This document shows, piece by piece, positions 32,207 to 44,088 of a stretch of 64,000 bases of DNA. The DNA is from Pseudophaeomoniella oleicola. Its lineage: Eukaryota > Ascomycota > Eurotiomycetes > Phaeomoniellales > Phaeomoniellaceae. The stretch covers positions 1,158,096-1,222,095 of the forward strand of contig QWDQ01000001.1 in NCBI GenBank assembly GCA_003868215.1. Direction: 5' to 3'. The position numbers and the translations under genes were made by a program. Numbering within the stretch: position 1 is the first letter of the stretch; each line of letters starts with the position of its first letter. The notes below the pieces were generated by a model. The model was not told the DNA's origin. It saw only the letters and a program-made list of their open reading frames with translations, and did no database searches.

Positions 32207-35200
32207 TATTTTTTTTTAAATTTTTCTATATCGCTAAAAGATTTAATCTTTTGATAATTAATATAGAAAACGATGTTTAAATAATAAAAAAAATTCTTTA
32301 ATAATTTATTTCTTATTTTTAGAATTACGTTATATTTTATTACTTTAGTAAATGTTTTTTTTTTAATTTTTTATTATTTTTTTTCAGATACTCGATATTT
32401 TTTAAAATTAAAAATAATATTTAAATTCTAAATGATCCGAGTAATTAAATCTTTAATTTATTTATAATAATAAATATTAATTTTTATTTTTTTCGTATAG
32501 TTTTTTTAAATATAAATTATTAATTTCTTTATAATATTAACTCTTTAAAGATTTTTAATTAATAAATTCTTTATTTTTTCGTAAAACAATAAATTAAAGA
32601 TATTCTTAATTATAAAGATTTTATAATTTTTAACATTATTTTATTATTATAAGACCCCGATACTTAATTTTTATTATTAATTTTATTATAAATGATATTT
32701 TATAAGTTATTTTAAATATTTATATATATTAATTATTATCCGATTCCTTCTTTCGTACGTATGTATGAAATCGGTGTAGATAATTTGATTTAGCGTAATA
32801 TTAATATAAATAATTATTTAATAATTATTATCTTAAATAGATATGATAAAATCGTTTATTATAAATTTTAAATAATTATTTATTTATTTATAGTTTTTAG
32901 AAGTTATTTATATTTAATATTTTATTAAATTAATTAAGATCGTCTCAGAGCTGTTTTTTATTAATTAAATTTTTAAAAAAAATATTATATTTTTATTAAA
33001 TAATTAATACGAATTATTATTAACTCTGAAAATTTAATTTAAAAAATAAATATTAAATATAATAATTCTCACTCTTCACTTCGTAATTAATATTATACGA
33101 AATTATTTTAGAACGTTTTTTAAATAATATTTAATTTTATTTATATTATTTTAATTCTCCGTTAAGATTCTCTTATATTAAAAAAAAACTAGAGGAGGAT
33201 TAAGAAAAATAAATATATTTAAAAATTAATATTTAAAACGCGAAATCGAAATAATATTTTTTAAAAAAATATTTTAGAAAATAATAAATCTTAAAGAAAT
33301 TAAAATAAATATATTTATAAATTTCTCGAAAAATATTAATTTTAATAAAATATTTTTTATATTCTTTACTCTGATAATAATTAATTTTTTATAATTAATA
33401 TTTTACTTTATTCTACGCCCTAATTATATTCGTATTAATATACGAGGTGAAAATAATTAATTTAAATTTATTTTATCTTAAATTACGACTGAAGAAAATA
33501 ATAAAGATAAATTTATAAATATTTAATTTAATAAAAATATATCTTTATAAAATAAAGAAATTTAAGATATATTTAATAAATTTCGTTTTTATTTAATTAA
33601 TTTAAAAATTAATCGAAAATATAAATCTTTATTTAATATTTAATTTTATTTTAAATTTATTCGATTAATTTTATTTTCGAGATTTATTAATTTAAATTTT
33701 ATAATATATAAAATTTTTTTTATTTCTTGATCTAGCGCTCTTACGATAATAAAAAAAAATATTAATTTAAAATTTTTTTTTATAATTTATTAAAATAATA
33801 TCCGAAAGTAAAATTAACTAAATATAAATATTATTATATTTTTTATTTTATTTTATAATATCTAAGTCTTCGTCTCTTAAGAACGTAATGAAATTATTTA
33901 TAAAAATATTTAATATTATTTTAAACTTTTATTAATTTTTTAATTATTTTATTTATTTTTAAGCGTTTATAGTTTTATTTTTATTAATATTTTATAATTT
34001 CTGTCTTTTCTTCTCTCCCTGATATTAATATTTATTAATTAGCGCGAAGTTTTTATTTATTTTTTTAAAAATTATTTCTTTTTAATTTATTTTAAATAAT
34101 CGATTATTCTTTATTTTTATTTTTATATTTAAATTATTAATATGTCGCTGAATAATTTGTAAATAATATTAAATTATTATAATTTTATTACTCTTAATAT
34201 CCCTTAATTATTATTACGTAAAATTTATAATATTTAAGATATTTTATTTTTTTAATTTTATTTATTAGATTTTTCTCTTCGTAATTAATTCGCGAATAAA
34301 CGATTTTAAATTATTTATATAAATATATTTATTACAGTTTAAGCGAGATTTTTTTTTATATTTATAATTTTTTTAACTATTAAATTCATATTCTTTAATA
34401 ATATAATAATATATTTAGTATTATCCGCGTTCAACTTCCAGACGTTAAAATAATATTAAATATTTAAATAAAATATTTTTTAAATTCGTTTTTATATATC
34501 TTATTTCTGTTATTTTATTTTCGTATATATCGTTTATATATTTTATAATATAATTTATCGATTTATAATTTAGTCTTTATATAAGCTTTTTTTAACTTTT
34601 ACAAAAAATTCTTATTATTCGAAATATACGTTATTAATTTAAATACGTAATAAAAAGTGTCTCGAAAAAGTATAATTAAAATATTAATAATTACTAAAAA
34701 AATATATATTCGAGCGACGGGGTTTAATTTATTTTAGATTTAGATAAAAAAATTTTCGAATTAATTTAAATTTATAATCTTAATATATATAATTCCGATT
34801 TGTTCGGTAATCTTTATTTTAGAAGTAATTATTACGAATATATTTTTATTAAATTTTTTTTAAAATAGTAATTCTTATTTTAGTTTATTATTCTTACTAA
34901 AATTTAATAATAAAAAAGATAATAAAATAAATATTATAATTTAAAGAGCTAAAATTATAATAAATTTATAAAAAATAAATATTTATAATAAAAAAAAAAT
35001 AATATTTAACGAATTAAAACTATTAATTAGCTTAAGAGAGATATAATTAAAAAAAAAATTAATTAAAATAAAAAGATTTATATTTAATAAAATAATATTT
35101 TTTTATTAATTTTATTATTTATTCTTTTTTTCATTAATATTAATATATTTATTATTTATTCTTACCGTCGTTAATCGAGCTAATTAGAAAACTATTTAAT

Positions 35201-37968
35201 TATTAAATTAAAATCTAATTTTTCTTTTTTTTTATTTTAAAATAAATCTATTTTTATTTATTTATTTACTTTCAGCTTTATTTTATTTAATTATATAAAA
35301 TTAAAATATTTTATTCGATTTTAATTTATTTTAATAAATCTTATATTTTTATATAAATAATTTTTTATTTTATTTTTATACTCTTTATCATGATTTACTA
35401 ATATATTAATTAAAGACGTAGCGGTTTTACGTTTATTTTTATTATTTTTATTAATTTAAATTTTTTTTAGTTAATTCTTATTTTATTATATCTTTACCGC
35501 CGTAATTCTTTTTATAATAATATCGTTATAATTATTTATAATTATTCGGGAGGCCTCGCGATCTAATTAATTAAATAATTCAGAATTCTAAATTTTTTAA
35601 ATAATTTTATTTTAAATTATTTTTTCTTTCTCTAAATTTCTTTTTAAAACTAAATTTATTAATATTTATATTTATATTTTTTTTTTAATTAAAAACTCTT
35701 TTTTTTTTATATTAAATCGTTAGTCTTTTTTCTAAAATTATATTATTATTATTTTAAAATTTTTATTATTTTGGGTCTCTTAATTATTATTTTAAATTCC
35801 GATAATCGTTTAATTTTTTTTTTTATTTATTTAATAAAATAACTCTTAACGGCTGCGAATCTTATAATTTTTTATTATTTTTATTTATTATTTTATTATC
35901 TTCAAGGTATTCTTTATTATCGGTAAAAGATTTATTATTATTATTAGAATATTCTTTCGGAGATTTCTTTTTATTAAAATAATCTTTTAATACGATAAAT
36001 AATAAATATAAAATCTTATTAATAATTTTATTTTTTAAAATATATCTTTTTAATCGGTTATTTATATAAATATTTTTTAATCGTGTTTTATTAAATTTTT
36101 TTAATTTATAATATTTTTTTTTATAATTAATTATTACTACTTAATAGAGTCTTAATTATTTAAATATTAATTTAAATAAATAATTATTATTTAATTTAAT
36201 ATTATAAATTAATATTAATTTTTTTATTTTTAGAGATTCCTAATAAGCTTTATAATTTTTAAAAAATCTTTTATTTCCATTTTATTTTATTTTTATTAAA
36301 CGTTTTCTAGTTTTTATTATTATTTTATTTTTTAATATAAATTACTTCGTTCTCATTATTAATAATTCGTTTATTTTAATAATGTTATTTTAATTTTTTA
36401 TTTTTTATATTCTAAAAGATATATCTACTAACAGTATATATTCTTAATTATATATTAAATATATTAAAATATAATTCGTATTAAATTATATCGTTATTCG
36501 ATTCGTTTATATTATTTAGTAAAAAAAGATTATTTAATTTAATAATTCTCTTTACGAAAGTTTAAATAATTTATTAAATATTGATTTATAATTATTCTTA
36601 ATAATTCCGTTAATCTTTATATTATAAAACGAGATCGTTACGTTTTTAATGTTTTAAATCTTATATATATTTAATAAGTTTTTAATTTTTTATTAATTTT
36701 TTAATTCTTTATTATAAATAATTTTTTCTGACAGCTTATATCTAGTTATAATATTTTTTAAAATAAATTTTTTAACGTTTTTCGAAGTCGGAGCGTTCAG
36801 CATTCGGATTTTTATATATTTTATTAAATTATATTATATTATAATTACGCAGTTTTTATTTTTTCGTTTCGGAAATTTAATTATATCGATATATCATTTA
36901 CTACACGTTAAGAGCGTATAAATAAAATATTTAAATTTATTTTTACAAATTTTATTCCGTAATTAATATTTATAATAATTAATTATTTAATTTTTAATCT
37001 ATTAATATATCTTTTTTTATTAGAAACGTTTAGATATTTTATTAAAGATTTTTTTTTTTCACGATAAACGGTTTATTTATATATTTTTTAAATAATAAAT
37101 ACTTATTTATCTACGTTATTTATTATTAAAAAAAAAAGAATATTTATATTTTTTTTTCTTTATAATTCTCGATCCTTTATAAAGAAATATTCCGTTAAGT
37201 TTTTAAAAAAATAAAATTATTTTTTTATTAAATCTTCGGATCTGATTAGCGTTAATAAATATTTTATAATTTATATAGATTTTTCGTTATATTTATTCTT
37301 TAACGATAATTCTTTCTTAGTATTAGTTATACGTATTTAAATAAATTTTAAATATATATTAATTTAATTCTTTAGCTCGTTTTTCTTCTCCGGATTATTT
37401 TTTTTATTTTTTTTTAATTTTTATAATAAATTATTTACCGCTCCGTTCTTAATTTTTTTAACGTATTAAACCTCGAAATTATATATCTTGATATATATTA
37501 GTCATTATATTAGTAACGTTTTAAATAGTTTTTTTATAAATTAATTAATTTAAATTATTAACGTCTAAATATCGATTTTTAATATAAAATGAATTTTATA
37601 TATTAAATACTGAAATCTGCGTAATATTTTATAAATTATTCGATATTTATATTTTTTAATATTATATATTCTCTCCGTCTTATTTTATAATCCTAAAATA
37701 AATTAAATTATATATTATTAAATAATCTTCGGATTTTTCTATATAATAATCGTTTTTTAATTATTTAAATTTATATTTATTATAAATATAATCTTCTCTC
37801 AATTTTTATTTAAATTTAATAATTTTATTATTAGTACTGTCGTTATTTTAAACTTTATATTATTAAAGATCTGTTAAGTTTTATTTAATTATTTAAACTT
37901 AATATATTTTTTTAAAATCGTAAATAATAACGTATTATTTAATATAAATTTTTTTAATAATTATTAAA

Positions 37969-38003
37969 AATATTTAGCTAGTCCTAGAAAGACTTTAAAT
38001 TTA
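37969..38003 (-). pseudogene. Gypsy pol remnant, RT/RNase H connection
   Basis: Minus-strand reading gives FKVFLGLAKYF, matching the highly conserved FLGLxNYYRRFI box of Ty3/Gypsy polymerases; downstream residues continue the pattern with interrupting stops. This fixes the superfamily and strand of the retrotransposon. Confidence 0.72.
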
Positions 38004-41000
38004 ATTTTATTTATAAATTTAAATTAATTAAGAATCTTCGTCGTAATCTTTACGTTTAGATGTAATTTATAAACGTTATATATATAATCTAAAATAATGA
38101 TTTCGTTTATATAAAATTATATTTTTAATATTAAAATAATTATATTTATTCTTTTTAAATAATACAGCAGTCGATTTAGTTATTATAAATATTTTATAAT
38201 AAATTATCTTATTTCTAGTATAATTTCTTTTTCATTATAATTTATTTTAGATTTAGAAATATCGAAATTATTAATAAATATTATTTTATATTTATTTATT
38301 AGAAAGGTAGCCGTATATTAGAATTATTTTATTAAATTTATTTTTTTTATAAGATCTGGGTGTACTGAAGTAATTTAAAAAGAAAATAATAAATAATTAT
38401 TAATTAATAATAAGCTTTCATTAATTCTATTTAATTATATCTAAATAGGAAATTTTTTATAATATTAAAAATATTTTCGGTAAAGGTTTTTAAGATTTTC
38501 GTAATATTTAGCGATATATTCTCGTTTTTAATAATAATAATATTTAATTATCTGACGTTAATAATAATCCTTACGTTATTATTTTTTTTAATAATATTAA
38601 AATATAAATTCCGATAAGATTTTTATTTTAATTTTAAAATATTAAGTTTCTTTTTCTTTTTTAGAATCTTTATTATTTTTATTTTTATTATTTTCGGTAT
38701 TTAATGATTCTTTTATTATCACGGTTTATACAGTATTATTAATATTTTTTATATTAATATTATATTTTTTTTAATAATTTTTATATCGTTTGTCGATTAT
38801 TTTAGAGTAGTTTTATAATTATTTAATAAAATTAATAACGTTTTTCTTTTTTTAGACTGTAATTTAATATTAATAATTAATTTATTTTAATATTTCTTAT
38901 TTAATTTAGATCCTTTAGGAATATTAAAGAATTTAAATATAAATTATTTATTTTATTTATTATATTTTTAATATTTATTTTTTTTAATTTTTTTTATTAA
39001 TTATTTCCTCTTTCTAGCGATTATTATATTCGGAAATAAATTTATTTTTTATTTAATTAATCGATTTTATTTTATTAATTATTCTTTTCTTAATCGTTTA
39101 AATATTAGTCGAATAAATTTTATTTTATTAATATAATATTTAAAAGATATCTTCGTTCTCTTAATTATTTTATATTTTAAAAATATATAAATAATTAATC
39201 TCATTATTACTCTCTGCCGAATCGTTTTTCAAGATCGGTAATTTATTTAAATATTTTAATATTATATCTTTCGGAAATATATTCTGTAATAAACGAACTT
39301 TTTTTATTAATATTTTATAATAAAACTGATTATATATCTTATATCGGTCGTCGTTTTTATTTAAATATTTAAAATAACTTTTAGATTTTTAAGCGTTTCG
39401 GATAAATCTTAAAATATTTTTATTTTTTTAATATTCGAATTAAAGGCTGATTAGATATATATATATTATTTTTAAAATAATTATTTTATTAATAATAATA
39501 TTTTTCGTAATCTAGATTTATATTCTTATAATAATATTGAAGAATTTAATTTTAAAATTATTTATTATTTTTAAAATTCTATTCTTACCTTTGAGATTAT
39601 TAATTATTATTTTAATCGTTTTTATTTTATATCTTAAATTTCGAATTATATTCGCGAGTATATAAATTAATTCTATGTTAATATTTAATAAAACCGTTAT
39701 CCGTTTATTTCTTATTTTTATCGTATTAATATTTAATAATAACTTTATCCGGATACTGAATAAAGGGCGGATTAAAACGTTAATTATATTTTATTTATTT
39801 AATAAAAATTCTTTAATCTCGAGAATAATCTCTTCGATTTTAAATAATATTATTAAATGAATTAAAATAATTCGTATTTTTAATATTTTAATTTATTTAT
39901 CTTTTTTTTAAATTTTCGTTAGCGAGATATTTAAAGTGATTTTTTTAAATTAATTAAAATTTATAATTCTTATCTCGTCTAAGATTAATTTAAACTTCGT
40001 ATTTAATAATTAATTTTTATATTTTTAAATTACGTTTTTATATTTAATAATCTATTTTTATTTCTAAATCTATATAATTTAAATTAGATATTTAATTATT
40101 TTAATAATTTAATTTTTTATTTTAATTTTTTAATTTAAAATTATAATCGATCTCTATTTATCGTCTGCCTCCGGTTTATTAAGATTAATAATATTTTATT
40201 AATTATTTATATATCTTTTAAATTAAATATTTTTATTTTTAAATAATTTAGCTTCTTTTTTAATCTTATTTTTTATAATTTAATAAATTTTTTTAATTTT
40301 TTTATTTTATAATTCCTTATATTAATAATTCTACGTTATTATCGCGTTAATTTTTTTATTTTTTAAATTTATATTTTTATTATTATTATCCGCTAGATTG
40401 AAGATTTACGCAAATTAAATATTAATTTTAAATATAATTAAAGATTATATTATTCGCTTTATATTATTAGTTTTAATTTATTTTTTTATAAAAATATAGA
40501 TTTACTCTCGCTGCGGTTTTTTAAAATCTAAATCTAAAGGCCGTTTATTATTAAAGTTTTTAAACTTTAAATATAATTATTTATAGTTTTTTTAGTATAT
40601 ATATTCCGTAGTTATATCTCTTATTAGAAAAAAATAATTATTTTTATTTTTATATTCCGATTCTTAATAATATATATAATAATAATTTATAAATAAATTA
40701 TTCTAAATAAAACTGAGATTTATATTTTCGAATAATTAATAATATTTTTAATTTATTATAATTATTTTATTATATGTTTTAATTTAACTATTTAATCTCG
40801 TCTAACGAATGTTAAGTTAATATAACTTTTTAATTAATTTTTTTATTACGTTATATCCGCGAAATATTTTAATTTTAATTTTAATAATAACTTCTAATAT
40901 TTTAATATTGATTTTATTTAAAATTAATTTTTTTTTTTTTTTTTTACAGCAGTACCTAGTTCTTCGGTAATTATATTAATATAATATTCCGTTAATATTT

Positions 41001-42399
41001 ATTAATAAATTATGTTAAATTTAATATTTTAATTATTTCTTAGAAGCTTCAGTTCCCGATAAATCTTAAATTTTTATTTTATAAAACAGTCGATTAAAAA
41101 GAGATTAATAATTTAAATATTTCTTAAAATCTTATTCTTTTTAATCATTCTTTTAAAGCTTAATGTAAAAAAGATAATAAATTTATATTAATTATAATAA
41201 ATATTTTTATCCGCGTTATAATTTAATAATTTAATTAATTAATTAATTTCTTTTTTCTAGATTTCTTCGTTTATTTAATTATAATATTTAAAGATTTTAA
41301 TCTTTATTTCTTTTTAATTTTTTTTTTAATATTCGGATTAATTTTTAAGCTTATTTTTTATTTTAATTATATAATAATAATATATTTTTTTAATTTTTTA
41401 TTTATTATTTTTAGCATAATCTTCAGCTATAATTTTAAAATTAAAAATAAAATAAATTATATTTTTATTATTAAAATAAAAGAGAGTTTCCGTTAAATTA
41501 AATCTAAAAATTATTATTATAATTATATATATTTTTATAATTATTCTCGGTTCAGGAGTAATAGCCGGTATTATTTTTATAAAAATTTTTAATATAATTA
41601 ACGAGAATTATTTAATTTTAAACGATTTTTTTTTTTAATATTTTTAATAATAATTATTTTTCTCGAGTAAAGGTATTAAATATTAAATTATAAATTTTTT
41701 ATAAATTTATATATTTTTCATAAATAAAATAAAAGTTTAAGAATTTTTTAAAATTTTTTTTTTTTTTTTTCTTAAAATTCTTAATTTCTTTTTTTTCTTA
41801 ATTTTAATTTTTTTTTTTTAAAATTTTTTTTCTTCTTATTTTTTTTCTTTAATTATTTTAGAAATAATATTTAAATTAATTATTTTCCGTATTTATACAG
41901 ATCCGATTTTTTAAAATAGTTTAATTCCCGTGATTTTTTAAATTTTTTAATTATTATTATTAAGAATTCTTTCTTTATTTAAGATTTAAGATTTTTTTTC
42001 AGCGTACTAATTATTTTTTTTTTATCGCGTAAAAAGGAGATTTATTATTAATATTATTATAATTTTTAATATTTTATATTAAACTATCTAATCTAAAATA
42101 TCTTAATAAATATAAATTATTATATTAAATTTTTTTTTTAAAAATAATTTATTTTTATTTTTATTTTTTATAAATCATTATTAGAGTCTTTTTTATATTT
42201 TAATTTTAATATTTAATTTTTATTATTTTCTATTTATTATCGCAGTCTTCGTACGGTTTAATAGATTTTTAATTCGTATATTTATTATCGTGAATTTTAT
42301 ATTTAAACGTAAGTATCTTTATACTTAATATTTTTAATATATAGAAGAAGAATCTGTTTATTTAATATATTTTTTTAAACATTTTTTTAAGAACGCTAA

Positions 42400-42615
42400 T
42401 AAAATAGATTAAATCTAATATTATAAATAATAATATAAAAAATATATCTTTTTTTATAAATATATAAATTATTTAATTATTTATTATTAGATTGATTTAA
42501 TAATGAATCTTTAAGATGTATTTGATTAATCTATTTAAGTTAAAGAGTTCAGTATCCTGAGGAATTCAATTAATCACAGCACAGCGCCAAAAAGAGAACT
42601 GGTTGGCCCAGCACA
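42400..42615 (-). repeat. LTR (right copy, element 5' LTR)
   Basis: 216-bp partner of 31,991-32,206. Here the last 75 bases keep GC (ending GGTTGGCCCAGCACA) while the first part is converted (TAAAATAGATTAAATC), the mirror image of the left copy. Followed by ACAT. Confidence 0.85.
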
Positions 42616-43340
42616 ACATAAAATAAAATAAAAATTAATATTTAAATAATTAAATAAAATAATAAAAAAAACTCTAAATTTAAAATCTCGTTAAAAAACG
42701 ACGTTATATTACGCTTTGTGAATAACGTTTCTTTTAATTTTATATTTTAATATAAATTTAGATTTATTAAAAAGTTATATAATATTTATTAATTCGTTCG
42801 ATGTACCTCTAAAAAACGTTCCGAATTTAACGTATTTATTAAATTAAATATATAGAATGAAACTTAAGATATGTTTTATATTTTTTTAATATTAAATCTT
42901 TTTTTTTATATATAAACGGATCCTAGCTGTTTAATTAATTAAAATTTTAACGTTATTATTAAATTAATTAAAAAGTTTTATTTATGATTAAATCTTAATC
43001 TTTAAGTTTAGAATTTATTTTATATTTTAATAATATAACGCGCTGGAACTCATTATATAAATTATAAATCCGCGTATTAAAGCTTTAAAACCGCATTACA
43101 GCGTTTTATTACGAATATTAAAATAAACTAAAAATAGATATATTAATAAATAATAATTAATTATTAATTATACGTTTAAAAAAACTGTTAGAATTTATAT
43201 TTAAATATATAAAACGACTGAAAGAAAGAGTTAGAATCAGATTTTATAATATATTTTAAAAGATTTTATTAGTAATAAAGATTATTTTTAAATATTTAAA
43301 AAATAACGTAAACTTTTATTTTATATTTTAAATATAGGAT
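42616..43340 (+). pseudogene. hAT transposase remnant, right part
   Basis: After the retrotransposon the transposase resumes. The clearest landmark is ITRWNSLYKL at 43,035-43,064, equal to the family's TRWNSxYxM motif, followed with stops by IRVLKL, NRITAFYYEY and a helical stretch (KKLLEFIFKYIKRLKERVR) typical of the insertion domain. Plus strand, same orientation as the left part. Confidence 0.72.
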
Positions 43341-44040
43341 TTTATTTATTTAGGCTTAAATCGGATTTAATATAAATTTATTAAATATTATAACTTAATA
43401 AATAATTAGTTTTACGTTTACGGCGTAATTATTTTATTAAATCCGATTTTTAAACTCGATTATTTTAAATATAAATAAAATATTAATTCTGTCTTTGCGC
43501 TTTATATTAAATTTATATAATAGCGAACTCGTTATTACTAAGAAATATATTATAAATCATTATTAATTTTAAACTAATTACAGTTTAAAATGAATGATAT
43601 TAATAAATTTATTTAAAACGTTTAAAACGCTGCGTTAAAAAATAAATTAAATATTTATTTAACGCAGATCTTATAATTTTATAATAAATATTTTAATTTT
43701 ATTTATTAATAATTAAAATAGCGTAATATCTTCTTTATGTTATTTCTTTACATATTAAATATTTTTTTAATATTAATTATAAACGCCGAATACGAACGCT
43801 ATTTCAGTAAGAATAAACATTTTATTAAAAAAAGATAAAGTTTTAAAAATAATATTATAAAAATCTACGTATTAATAAAAAACTGATATAAAAATGGATT
43901 TATAATAAATAATATTTTTAAAATTATTTAAAATAACAGAAATCTATATTAACTATTTAATTAAATAATATTTTTAGTTTTAAAAAGGAGATTTATAAAT
44001 ACTAGTACGTACTAGAACTCTTGATAAGTAATTAATTAAA

Positions 44041-44080
44041 GGGCCAAAGTACTAATACCCCCGCTAATCTGGAAGTGTTG
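44041..44080 (-). repeat. Right terminal inverted repeat of the hAT element
   Basis: Ends in CTAATCTGGAAGTGTTG; its reverse complement starts CAACACTTCCAGATTAGC. It retains many G and C bases, so it is less RIP-altered than the left end. Confidence 0.65.
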
Positions 44081-44088
44081 GTCAGCCC
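44081..44088. repeat. Right 8-bp target site duplication (GTCAGCCC) of the hAT element
   Basis: Perfect copy of 30,648-30,655. Host coding sequence resumes at 44,089. Confidence 0.85.

Larger units (their letters stand above)
31991..42615 (-). mobile_element. Nested Ty3/Gypsy LTR retrotransposon, RIP-degenerated
   Basis: Two direct repeats of exactly 216 bp (31,991-32,206 and 42,400-42,615) bound a 10.6-kb element, flanked by ACAT on both sides (31,987-31,990 and 42,616-42,619). The LTR begins TG and ends CA once RIP changes are allowed for. Coding orientation is minus: around 37,969-38,003 the reverse strand reads KFKVFLGLAKYF, followed by LLKKFI and FTILKKYIKFK, which is the reverse transcriptase to RNase H connection of Gypsy pol (consensus SFLGLANYYRRFI). 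A poly-purine stretch on the minus strand abuts the left LTR, consistent with that LTR being the 3' one. All frames are riddled with stops. Confidence 0.82.
30656..44080 (+). mobile_element. RIP-degenerated hAT DNA transposon carrying a nested Ty3/Gypsy element
   Basis: The 13,425-bp block is bounded by 8-bp duplications. Its ends are imperfect inverted repeats: left CAACACATCGAATAAGCC, right (reverse complement) CAACACTTCCAGATTAGC, each followed further in by GGTATTA(A/G)TAC. Removing the nested 10,625-bp retrotransposon and its 4-bp duplication leaves about 2.8 kb, a normal autonomous hAT size. The interior is about 80-90% AT by eye; remaining cytosines are mostly in CpG or CpT and almost never in CpA, the RIP signature. 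Transposase remnants read on the + strand on both sides of the retrotransposon. No intact gene survives. Confidence 0.85.

Noticed and set aside
39675-39860. Plus-strand 61-aa open frame in the AT-rich block
   Set aside because: Isoleucine/asparagine-rich translation of RIP-mutated DNA on the strand opposite to the retrotransposon pol; no family resemblance.
30690-44040. AT-rich block as mitochondrial DNA insertion
   Set aside because: Composition is similar, but transposase and pol motifs, LTRs, target duplications and CpA/TpG depletion explain it; no mitochondrial gene was recognised.
30656-44080. AT-rich block as a regional centromere (it lies near a kinetochore gene)
   Set aside because: It is a bounded nested transposon about 20 kb from the telomere; proximity to the Mcm21 gene has no bearing on centromere position.
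30656-44080. The block as one giant intron of the RING gene
   Set aside because: The edges are the 8-bp duplication and transposon termini, not GT-AG, and the left frame runs into a stop inside the element.
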